DNA of 24,441 nt, from the NCBI GenBank assembly GCA_034698045.1, contig JAQGAU010000740.1:1-24441 (forward strand), written 5' to 3'. Under the pieces are notes generated by a model, which worked only from the letters and a program-made list of their open reading frames with translations, searched no databases and was not told where the DNA came from. The translations under genes were made by a program, and so were the position numbers. The DNA comes from Paramacrobiotus richtersi (taxonomy: Eukaryota; Tardigrada; Eutardigrada; Parachela; Macrobiotidae). This document shows, piece by piece, positions 1-8,733 of the stretch (positions are counted from its first letter, which is position 1; each line of letters starts with the position of its first letter).

Positions 1-45
1 GTCAGACGAAGCCTCTTCCGCAAACTGGTCCAGGAATTCAGCCAT
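1..45 (-). CDS. 5' end of an unidentified minus-strand gene (15 codons)
   Basis: Read on the minus strand from 45, an ATG in a good initiation context (acaATGg) opens a frame MAEFLDQFAEEASSD that runs off the window edge without a stop. The segment is acidic and looks like a natural N-terminus, but 15 residues are too few to name a family. If real, the gene is divergent from HGH1, with about 1.66 kb between the two start codons. I saw no convincing TATA box for it. The support is only the start context and the open frame, so a chance ATG is possible. Confidence 0.4.
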   Translation of the reverse strand, partial: MAEFLDQFAEEASSD

Positions 46-786
46 TGTGAAAGAATGAATGGATCAACTTCACGGACCTACAATCGGAGACCTACGAAAG
101 CCAGAAAGTGAGAAAGCTGACAGAAAAAATCTGAGACTGTTCAAACGCATTGCCAAAATCGGCAAACATGCAGTTCGCACGTAGCGCCACATACAGCTCT
201 CTACTGCGCTTTTCCTGTACTTTTTACTTCGCTAGACTTATTTTGCGACTGCAGAAGAGCAGAGCAGAAGCATGCACGTGCAATATTTTGAAACTTAAAA
301 ACTGTGAGTATCCTCGAGCATCAGCCAGCAAATGAACCGCGGCGTCTGCTTCATGATCATTACGCAGATTATGTATATTATTATATTAAACTCAAAAAGA
401 TTTTTCTTCTGTTCCTGCACAGACCCAGGTCCTTTCCTCAAAAACCACTACAACATCATTCTGTACTGATAAACCCAGGGCTACACTAGTGGTGTGCATT
501 CAAGATTTTGGCTGACCTGACGTTGTGAACGGATTTCGTAAAATTTCAATATGGGAAGGATGTTAAAAACTTACAGTACTAAAAAACAACCGATCCAAAT
601 CTTCTTGCTGCAATAGCTGATCGAGTAGTGTTCTTCGACACGATATATATCGACCACTGGGACGACCGACCATACGGTATGCAATAAAATTATTTTTGAA
701 ATTTTGGCATGCAGAGTTTCGTGTCTCAAGGTTACGTTGCGTGCATATTGAACCGTGTGCGATTTCATAGGGAACGGTGCGCCCAG

Positions 787-838
787 CAAAATCCAAACCC
801 GGTGACGCGAGCCAAAATCCAAACCCGGTGACGCGAGC
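787..838. repeat. 26-bp perfect tandem duplication
   Basis: Two adjacent identical 26-base units (787-812 and 813-838). Each starts CAAAATCCAAACCC and ends GGTGACGCGAGC. The unit carries a TGACGCG core that resembles a CRE/ATF-type half site. The pair lies about 34 bases upstream of a TATA-like box. The length is not a multiple of three, so it does not look like a coding repeat. Confidence 0.85.
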
Positions 839-871
839 ACTGTATTGGTTTTTGTGCGCAACGTAATACAC

Positions 872-879
872 TATAAAAG
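872..879 (+). promoter_or_regulatory. TATA-like box (TATAAAAG) without an assigned gene
   Basis: A strong TATA match sits just downstream of the duplicated TGACGCG units. A start site would be expected near 900-905. No plus-strand coding segment follows before HGH1 at 1710, so it would serve either a distal HGH1 start, a noncoding transcript, or nothing. Confidence 0.35.
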
Positions 880-1709
880 GACTATATTTATTGACGCCGT
901 TGTGCGTCCTCCAGTAAAAAAACAAGTGTCTTAACTCTGATTTCAGAAAAAACGGATACTTATCATAGTAATTCGTAACATTTTGCAACGAAACAGGAAA
1001 AAAGTTATAAAAAGCAATGACGCTCATAAACAGACTGACTAACAGGCGCAAGAAACTGGAAAATTAAAATGGCCTTGTGAACGCTTGATATATAAGATCA
1101 TAATATGATATGGAAGAAAACCTTTCTTCTACATGATATCATTGTTTTATAAATTTTTGTATGCTTCCATATTATTCTGTCCGGCCTGACAGGCAAGCAG
1201 AGATTCCAAACCAGATCTTGTGCATTTTCGATTTTTCCACCATAGACCCTCGTCCCATTCTGATTTTTCCCCATTATCAACTATTTTCCATCCGACATAA
1301 CGCAAAAATTCGATATTGAAGAATTTTAAACAGAAGGTGTATTCATCGGTTCGGGCAAGCCAAAACAACTAGTGTAATTGGAGCGCAAAGTGGACGTTTA
1401 ACGAAACTTTGGTCCATTTTGAATCGTTTTTGACAATCCAGCTTCTGCTTTTTTTCCATTTTTTGCTCAGTTCCACCTCGAAATCTCCCATTAAAAATTA
1501 AAAAAGGGGTAGGTCTGTTCTGAGAGTTAAATCGTAACTCGCAACTACCCTAATAACAACTATACAGCAACATGCGATCGTATGGCACGCACACGCTGAC
1601 TGAACTGACTGCCAGCTGACTAGCGGCAAAAGTCAGATAGCAGTCCTGCAAATGATCAAATCGGCTTGCGTTTCCATTTTTGTAAACTGGAATTTTTTTG
1701 GATCTCACA

Positions 1710-3313
1710 ATGGAGCCGAAAAATGCAACTTCCACCAGCTTGGATGAAATGGTAGATCTGCTAAAATCCCACCAAGCGAATCTAACATTGATTACTATTG
1801 CCCTGCGCAGCCTTGCGGAAGCCACATGTTCAGCTGGAAATTTGGAAGATGTCGCGAAACATTCGGATTTGGTAGCTGAACTGATTTCTATGATAGACTT
1901 GCGAAAGAGTACGGCATTGGAAGTGCGGAAGCAAAACTACCTTCTCCAGATCCTGGTGAATATATCGTCGTTTAGCGGGGATAATAGTCCTAATCGTGAA
2001 TCGTTTTCCGCACTGAGGACCGCGTTAAGTACGGCTTTATCATCCTGGAGCGAAAATCATGCACTGGAAGACTACTCTGTCCTGAATAAAGTGTTCGCAA
2101 TTTTAAACAATTTAACCCAGCGTTTGCCTCTGGCTCACGAAGTTTTTACTAGTGTTGGCCGGGAGCGGTGGAGGTTTTTCATTGGGCATTTTGATACTGC
2201 TAACCGAGATCCGACCGCGTCGCAGGTGGCTTTTTTCCCGTCATTACTGGTGAATCTGAGCAGGTTACCGGAATTCAGAGAATTTGTTTTGGATCACGAG
2301 CGTTTGGTCTTTCAGCGGTTGTTGCCTTTTATGGACCAGAAATTTCCTGTTGTGATTCGTGGAGCAATAATGCGTTTAGTGCGGAACTGTTCTTTTGATC
2401 CAGGTATGCTTGAAACCGGTAGGTATAATCCTGGGTAGCCACGCGGCGTAAAGTTCTAACCGTAATCATGTGCATGTGTTTTTTATGTTTCGCAAAGCTC
2501 GAGCTTTTTGGAAATGATCGTAATTCGCAATGCTGCTGTTTTTAGGTGTTCATCCGTGGTTGTTAAGTGAAGAAGTATCATTGCTTCCTGCTGTGCTTCT
2601 CCCGCTGGCCGGTTCGGAGGAATTCGATGAAGATGAGATGGAGAAATTGCCCATTGATCTGCAATTGTTACCAGAAGACAAAAAACGCGAACCTGAGAGT
2701 AGTTTACGAATTCTATTGCTGGAAACATTGCTACAGGTGTGTTACGAGTTGCAAGTTTGGTTATTTTAGTCGATTTATGTTTCGTGTGTTAAAGCAACGT
2801 GCATTCTAATGGATACACGATGGTTAGAGGCTTTCATCTTCAACGCACGGTGTCGTAACTAGCCAGTTGGGTAATGGACGTTACCGCCATCAGTACCATG
2901 AGATATGAAATGCATTTGTTAGTTTCACTATCACTTTAAAGTTTGAAGGAATTTTTCATGTTGAAAACTGAACCGGCTCTGTTTTATAATTCAGACAAAA
3001 CGTTATAGACGTTTGTATAGCTGAAAAACTGCATATAACTATTTATTGTTATTTATTACCCCTTTTCTAGCTGTGCTGTACATCATCGGGACGAACATTT
3101 TTGAAAGAGAATGGCACATATTACATTCTGCGCGAGCTGCATAAAGCGGAAAAGGACGATCTTGCGCGCCTGGCATGTGAAAACGTGGTAGATCCTTTGA
3201 TTAACGACGAACCGCCTGAGCATATGAGTAACTTCCGTGATATCGACATTCCAGAGAAACTTGCGTCCCAGTTTGACGAGATGAATCAAACGTTGGCTCA
3301 ATCGGATGCATGA
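1710..3313 (+). CDS. HGH1: HGH1 homologue (FAM203 family), 3 exons, 375 aa
   Basis: Coding exons are 1710-2403, 2546-2736 and 3071-3313. Introns are 142 and 334 bases, with GTATGC/TTTTTAG and GTGTGT/TTTCTAG ends, and the phases fit. The 375 residues compare with about 390 in human HGH1. The N-terminal two thirds are helical and armadillo-like. The C-terminal part carries the family hallmarks: a PLAGSEEFDEDEMEKLPIDL segment (exon 2), LPEDKKREPES, then ENGTYYILRELHKAE and INDEPPEHM (exon 3), matching the DUF383/DUF384 regions. HGH1 is a cytosolic armadillo-repeat cofactor that helps the TRiC chaperonin fold elongation factor eEF2 (family knowledge). The start is the ATG at 1710; the upstream in-frame codons offer only a TTG. 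The gene looks intact. Confidence 0.93.
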
Positions 3314-3695
3314 CCGCGATTATTCTTACCATGAGAATAATGTCCTTTAACTTGTACAGCGTCGGTCGTGCTTTTTTACTGCAAGAGTCTGACTGAGTCT
3401 TTTGTGAAGTTTGTTGCAAGTTGGGAGTTTGGATGTATGTGTGCGAAAGTTTGGAACCGGTGCCTTCCGCGCTAGGTGCTTGTTGTATTACCGTTTATTG
3501 TTGGAACTTCACGAAGCAGACTTGATCATTCATCTGCGCTGTACATGTGAATGTCGTTGAAAAAGTTGAATGTTTCGGTTTGTTACGCGTACACTCTGAT
3601 TAATTTTTTATAAACTTCAACAAAAATGAATGGCGAAGATTTTTCGGTTTAGAATATAGCTCTCGAACGTAAATTTGGAGATTCCGCAATTCTAC

Positions 3696-3743
3696 AGTAA
3701 TTACCAAGGCAAATGACCATGGTCATCTGCCTTGGTAACTACT
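3696..3743. repeat. 48-bp nearly perfect palindrome
   Basis: Two 24-base arms meet with no spacer at CCAT|GG (centre between 3719 and 3720). Twenty-two of 24 pairs match; the mismatches are 3712/3727 and 3700/3739. The left arm contains TTACCAAGGCAAATGACC and the right arm is its inverse. If HGH1 transcripts extend to the AATAAA at 3827, the structure is in the HGH1 3' UTR, where it would fold into a long hairpin. Confidence 0.9.
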
Positions 3744-3826
3744 ACCTACAGATATTTATGTTTTTCTGTATTACGCTTTTAAGTTCGAATAATTTAGGAA
3801 GAAGGTATGAAATGAACAGATTTATA

Positions 3827-3832
3827 AATAAA
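3827..3832 (+). terminator. Candidate HGH1 polyadenylation signal (AATAAA)
   Basis: A canonical AATAAA in an AT-rich stretch about 515 bases after the HGH1 stop codon. It is the first canonical signal I found after the stop. A variant signal nearer the stop cannot be excluded. Confidence 0.45.
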
Positions 3833-3994
3833 TTATAGGTAGAGGAAAGTAAAGAACATGTGTCGCTGCAACAAAAAATAAGAAAGAGCATAGAAGAACT
3901 TCAATTTTAACGAACAATGAAATATTTTACATTCGCTTGTCAACAGATTTTAGCAAAGAATTCGAAGCGGCCGTATGTCGGGTATGTAAGCAGC

Positions 3995-4073
3995 GCCTGC
4001 CGCTTGCCATAGCATGCGCCTTGCGCACAGTCGCACGTTCCCATAGGTGCAAGCCTGTGCTATGGCAGCAGGC
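3995..4073. repeat. GC-rich imperfect inverted repeat / hairpin
   Basis: Paired blocks are GCCTGC (3995-4000) with GCAGGC (4068-4073), GCCATAGCA (4006-4014) with TGCTATGGC (4058-4066), and CTTGC (4020-4024) with GCAAG (4049-4053). This gives about 20 pairs with internal loops and a terminal loop of about 24 bases. It stands out as a GC-rich island in AT-rich flanks and lies just upstream of the likely HMGB promoter. Confidence 0.7.
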
Positions 4074-4120
4074 ATTTAACCACGCGATAGATCATACATT
4101 TAATACAGCGCTGTGCGGCT

Positions 4121-4197
4121 TATAAGACATCTGCTGTTTGGAAACCTTGCCTTTCTCCGTTTTGAAGGATCCGACTTTCAGAAGACCCATTCTTAAG
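4121..4197 (+). promoter_or_regulatory. Probable HMGB promoter and 5' noncoding exon
   Basis: A TATAAG box (4121-4126) is followed by a segment ending in a consensus donor, AAG|GTGAGT, at 4197/4198. The HMGB start codon is preceded by pyrimidine-rich acceptors ending at 5074 (CTCCAG) and 5082 (TTGCAG). Together these suggest a short noncoding exon (about 4150-4197) spliced over about 880 bases to just before the ATG at 5100. This is inferred from site quality only. Confidence 0.4.
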
Positions 4198-5099
4198 GTG
4201 AGTTAAATTGTTCCCTTGTACGGTTATAGGATTTCAGCCCATACAAAAATGATATATCAATTGGTCGACTTACGTTACGCGTACTGTTAGAGTGTAGTTT
4301 TAGTATTAGTTAGCTTTGATTATCATTCGGATTGTTGAAGAACTGAATATTTTAATGCAGAATGCAGATGGTTAGAAACGAAAACCGCTGTTGTTCGTGT
4401 TATAAGAACTAGAAAACAAATTCGGTGTTTTTCTCAAGATAGCGTTATTATTGCTACCACTCATTTATCATAGCAAAGGCCAGGGTACCATGATACGAAA
4501 TATCCTAACAGATTCTACAGCTTTTCAAGCGTTGTAGCCTCGACGAACAGTCGGTTCTGCCTTCCGTAGCAGATGCCCAGGGTATCCGGGGATATTTTAC
4601 TGCTCTTGTTTTCGTTTATCTGTCAAACAAAATTCTGCGACTGCTGGTAGAGTCGACTATTATCAAAAATTTTGAGATTGGGAAAGAGGGAAAATTTGTT
4701 GAAAATTAGATTGAAAAGCAGGCGAGAAAACGTCGAGCGGCCAAGCAAGAGGTCCGGATTTAAACGCGGAATATAAGTATTTGCAACGAGTTGCTGGACG
4801 TAAGGTGCAATATATATGTATATATTGTTAATTGTAGTTTTGAACCTTATGTCGTTATCATTAATAGTTAAACTGGTTTTCATCTTCGATTTTTTTAACG
4901 GTTTTATTGACGCTAATATGCAGTCGGTCACATGTTTTACGGTCCTACAGATACATATAATTATGTGATACACATAATAATTATTAATCGTAAAGTGGCC
5001 AGGGATTTACACGAAAGTACGTACTAGTACTACTTCGAATTCAGTACATGTTAACAATTTTTGACTGTCTCCAGTATTGCAGTTTCGCTTGCCGGGAAC
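4198..5099 (+). other. Probable HMGB 5' UTR intron; no coding content seen
   Basis: AT-rich sequence with a TATATA-type simple stretch (about 4810-4828) and a partial palindrome around GTACTAGTAC (about 5020-5030). Open frames here show no family resemblance. I interpret most of it as an intron in the HMGB 5' UTR. Confidence 0.4.
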
Positions 5100-6322
5100 A
5101 TGCCTCGAGGAAAAGCAAAGGATGTGGACAAGCCGCGCGGTAAAATGTCGGCTTATGCCTTCTTCCTTCAGATCTGCCGAGAGGATCATAAGAAGAAATA
5201 CCCTAATGATCAAGTCAACTTCGCCGAATTTTCGAAAAAGTGTGCGGAAAAATGGAAGGTAACGTCTTGCGTACTATTCTTGTTGCTTTCATAGACCATT
5301 GCATCACTTGTGTTCGGAACTTCCCAGCTGATTTCTTAATGTTCACAGGAAATGAGTGACAAAGAAAAAAAGAGATTCCATGATTTGGCGAGTGGCGACA
5401 AGGTGCGTTATGAGAACGAGATGAAGCATTACGTTCCCCCTGAAGGCTCGCCCCGCAAGCGGAAGCGTGGAAAAAAGGATCCTAACGCGCCTAAGCGGGC
5501 ATTGTAAGTTTAAGGAATTATATTATTATTATTATTGCTAGTTATCAGCTGTAAAGTTGCGCGTGAGACTGTTCTGCGTACTTCACTGTACTTGAAAGTT
5601 ACGGAGCAATAAATGTTTATTATTCTACGAATGTACATGAGTACTTAGCACTTGCACTGTTTTTAAGCCGTACTGTAATTGGTTTACCGGATTTTAATTT
5701 TATTACATTTGTTTATTGCACGTTCACCTGTTTCACGGTGTACCTGTTTGTCTTCCTGTAAACTAATTCAAGATAAAAAATTCCGAAAAAATTTAACATT
5801 ACAACTGATAAGCTGACTCAGGCAGTGAGGGAACAATCAGGGTAAAATGAGCAGTAAGGTTACGACTACTAGTACTGACAAGTGTTGCATTTCTTAGGTC
5901 GGCATTTTTTTGGTACTGCAACGACGAGCGCCCCAAAGCGAGGGCTGTGTTAGGTTCGGCTGGAGTTGGAGAAGTTGCAAAAGAGTTGGGTAAACGTTGG
6001 GCAACCGTCAGTGCTGCAGAAAAAGCCAAGTATGAAGCGTTGGCTGCCAAAGATAAAGAACGCTATGACCGGGTAGGTCTGGAGTTCAGAGTTTCCATAT
6101 TGCAGAAAACTTCTTTCGGAAGCAATATCCGATATAAAAATTGGAGTTCATTGACGCGATTAATTTCTGTTATAGGAAAACAAAGTTTTTAAGGCTGGAG
6201 GAGGCGGTGCGAAACGTGGAGGTCCTGCTCCAGCCATGAGGGCCGCTGTTGCCCAAGCACCTGTTCCGGAGTCTGATGAAGAAGACGATGAGGATGATGA
6301 CGAAGACGACGATGATGAGTAA
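5100..6322 (+). CDS. HMGB1/2-type high-mobility-group protein, 4 exons, 211 aa
   Basis: Coding exons are 5100-5258, 5349-5503, 5898-6072 and 6176-6322; all phases fit. The protein is a non-histone chromatin protein that bends DNA. HMG box A is about residues 11-80 ([31 protein letters not shown], then an MKHYVPPEG linker). Box B is about residues 94-163 ([41 protein letters not shown]). A Gly/Ala/Pro-rich linker follows, then an acidic tail of about 16 residues ([16 protein letters not shown]) at the C-terminus. Human HMGB1 is 215 residues with a longer, about 30-residue acidic tail, so this tail is short and the basic linker before it is reduced. The ATG at 5100 starts directly before box A as in vertebrate HMGB; the upstream in-frame codon is TTG. 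The Trp in box B (FFWYC) replaces the more usual Leu-Phe. Confidence 0.95.
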
Positions 6323-7230
6323 CGCACACATAGAGCTTCTTCGTTTTATTGCCCTTGTTTTTATGTTTTTGTTGGTACCGTTTCCTTTGAATGACGAAAG
6401 TGACTAGTTTTTTACGATTCTTCTCAAAGATGGTCGTGCTGAAAGTGCGCGGAAATGGCGCCATCCATAGTATTTGTTCCATTTTCAAATTAGTGTTTAT
6501 AGCGCATTTAAAGCAAGATTAAGCAGCAATTAATGCAGTGATTCCTATTATTCAAGTATTTTGTATTAAAAACTTCTGTAAATCTCCACAGATTAAATGA
6601 TGTATTCGATTATCCAGTTGGTCGTCAGTTTACGATTTATTTCTAGTTCCAAGACATTCTTTCGGTAAACTCATATGGAACGAAAGTTGTACCACCAGAT
6701 TGTGTCTTTCCAGTTTACGTTTGTAAATAACTGTGCTACCAACGCAAAGCGTAGGGCCCAGCAGAGGGTTTAACAGATTCTATGAAGTGGATCACTGTAG
6801 ACTAGTCAACGACCATGTACAATCAAGTGCAAGTTTTCACGAGTTTCGTAAGCGGAAATTGATCACTAAATTTTAAAATCATCGACTAAAAAACACCGTT
6901 TTGTGCAGAAACGTATGCGGAAAAGTTCACCATGTCCCGTGCAGAAGCATTTTAAATGACAAAGATAATTTCAGTGTATTCACAAAACTTCAGATAAATA
7001 AACATCCATAAAATTTCAAATAGATAGATGCCATAGAAATATTTAAACGGGTAAAATACCATAAGCAAGATGCATTACAGTATGGGTACAGTAATACATC
7101 TTTCCACCAGAAGTTAATCACATTCACTACTAGAAGTATAAATCTGTACAGGTACTAAAGACGCATGCCGAATATAAGCTGCATCTTTCATCCGGGTGTT
7201 GTGCCTTGTCAGCCTTGATGCAATCTTCCG
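6323..7230. other. Convergent HMGB / F-box 3' regions
   Basis: No coding segment is supported. It should contain the HMGB 3' UTR (variant signal ATTAAA at 6565-6570) and, on the opposite strand, the F-box gene 3' UTR. On the minus strand the nearest canonical AATAAA that I see reads from about 6641 to 6636, which would make a long or overlapping 3' UTR. Confidence 0.5.
6565..6570 (+). terminator. Candidate HMGB polyadenylation signal (ATTAAA)
   Basis: The common variant ATTAAA lies about 243 bases after the HMGB stop. It is a plausible end, but other AT-rich variants exist downstream, including an AATAAA near 6998. Confidence 0.35.
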
Positions 7231-8101
7231 TCAGGGAAAAAGTTTTCCACATCTCATCCTGCGCAGAGCGACAGCTGTATGAACAACCGTTTCCCCTCGA
7301 ATCATTCGGATGACCTTCTTTCGCTCCGTAATAATGCAATCTTGAAACCGCACTATCTTGATGCTGGAGGGCAGAAGACCTAACGATTCTTGTGATACTT
7401 TCCCATTAATAAACACAATTTCCTTCAGTAACGGGCATCTCCAGAATAATTTGATAATGGTGGGGCTTACTAGCTCAAGCCGGGCTCCTTTCGTTGTGCA
7501 AGAGAAAACCAAACGTCTGGTTTCGGCATTAGTTGCTAATTTCACGTAATGTTGCGAGCAGCGTAATCCACCAAATGCAGCATTACAAATGGTAACATCC
7601 CGGAAAAATTCCGGAAGGCTGAGAAGCCCTTTCCATCTCTGACTGACACTAAAACAAGCATTTTGCGCGGATGAAAATATATTTCGTAGTCCGATTCTTT
7701 TAAGCGTTCCAGTAAGCCTCAGCCCTGCGTACACACACAGAGATCTTAATTAAAGCGCGTAAGGGTCTGGTGCGTACAACAACAGCACGATTTCTACAAT
7801 AATCAGTAATCTATCACTGAGCAAAAACTGCAAAATCACGAAAAATCCACAAACAGTAATTGTTGTAATTAGTGACTAACACTAACAGTAATGCAATTAC
7901 TTGCGGCCAAGTGCTATCGTACCATCTGGCTTTTGCCTGTTGATCAATGGGAAGAAATCTGAAGATGTGACTCAAAATTTCGTTGGGAATATCATCAATC
8001 CCGGCAACGGCTGGCTGGATGCTGGTTCCATTTCTTTCAGCCTCCTCCAGGGTTGGTTGCGATAAGATATCTGTCTTGCGTTTTTTGGTAACGTGCGCCA
8101 T
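7231..8101 (-). CDS. Short F-box protein, 2 exons, 198 aa
   Basis: Minus-strand exons are 8101..7923 and 7648..7231, with a 274-base intron (donor GTACGA, acceptor TTGTTTTAG). Joining at this phase rebuilds a full F-box (residues about 36-70): DDIPNEILSHIFRFLPIDQQ followed by AKARCVSQRWKGLLS, with the intron inside the domain. F-box proteins recruit substrates to SCF (Skp1-cullin) ubiquitin ligases. The N-terminus carries a basic KKRK stretch that could be a nuclear signal. The rest (about residues 75-198) has weak leucine-rich-repeat-like strands (CPLLKEIVFING, LLPSSIKIVRFQDC) but no family I can name. It is short for an F-box/LRR protein. Another 3' splice within the last 100 bases cannot be excluded. 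It is divergent from ORP1, with 632 bases between the starts. Confidence 0.8.
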
Positions 8102-8733
8102 AACGGCCTTTCGTTCCCCGTACTAGACAAACCAGAACGAAAGTATCGGGATTATTATTATATCAGCAAAACAGGATCCCGACTATCCGATCGCGAACAG
8201 CTGAATGACACTCAGAAGAGGAACACGCCAACACATAAAAGTATACATTTGAGTCTACAGCGATAAAAAGAAATTTGCGTTACTCATCACTCATCAGTGA
8301 TCAGTTTTCAAGTTGTAAACTGGACAAGGCAAAACTTGTCGAGGCAAAACAAGGCTTGTCGAAAGCTGTACGAGTACTCGTAAGTTGTTTTGTTTTCCGC
8401 GAAGGATAGTTATCAATGGATGAGTTATTCGCTTGTGGTGGCGCACCAAGCCTTGACGCAGTGGGGCGAATTGTGTATTCTATATAGGATTTGCTGCGTA
8501 TTGAGCGAAGCTAACCCCCAGCACAACATACTTGCGCCAAGCCAATCACTGTACAGATAATCGTCATGATTAATTTTACTGCTGTGGTTACAAACATTCC
8601 AGCTAGAACTGGTGCATCTGTTTTGAAGTGAATTTTTCCCCAATTTGTTTATGGTTAGCGCCGCTGTCTGGAAATGGTGACCTTCTCCTAGTGAAACAAC
8701 TGTACCGTGAAGTCTTGATCGAAAATTGCAAAA
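8102..8733. promoter_or_regulatory. Divergent promoter region of the F-box gene and ORP1
   Basis: Both genes start outward from this 632-base interval, so it should hold both promoters. It contains a small hairpin GACAAG-GCAAAA-CTTGTC (about 8322-8340), a partial repeat of the GGCAAAAC / CTTGTCG words (about 8325-8362) and a perfect 12-bp palindrome ACGAGTACTCGT (8370-8381). I saw no clear TATA box or coding segment. Confidence 0.5.

Larger units (their letters stand above)
46..1709. other. Divergent intergenic region upstream of HGH1
   Basis: This stretch of 1.66 kb holds no coding segment I can support. It contains a perfect 26-bp tandem duplication (787-838), a TATA-like box (872-879), a 12-bp palindrome CGATATATATCG (641-652) and, close to HGH1, a cluster of CTGACT-type repeats (about 1595-1622) that could be part of the HGH1 initiator region. 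The longest open frame here (minus 1051..563) resembles no protein and overlaps the tandem repeat. Confidence 0.6.
3314..4117 (+). other. HGH1 3' flank / HGH1-HMGB intergenic
   Basis: No coding segment is supported. It holds the probable HGH1 3' UTR, including a 48-bp palindrome (3696-3743) and an AATAAA signal at 3827-3832, and then a GC-rich imperfect hairpin (3995-4073) shortly before the likely HMGB promoter. The open frame 3937-4125 starts with TTG, resembles no family and overlaps the hairpin. Confidence 0.6.

Noticed and set aside
563..1051. A 162-residue open frame on the minus strand with a hydrophobic start
   Set aside because: It resembles no family, covers a noncoding-type 26-bp tandem repeat and a TATA box, and has no supporting splice or composition signal.
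3937..4125. A 62-residue cysteine-containing open frame
   Set aside because: It starts with TTG, and its composition reflects the GC-rich hairpin. No homology is recognised.
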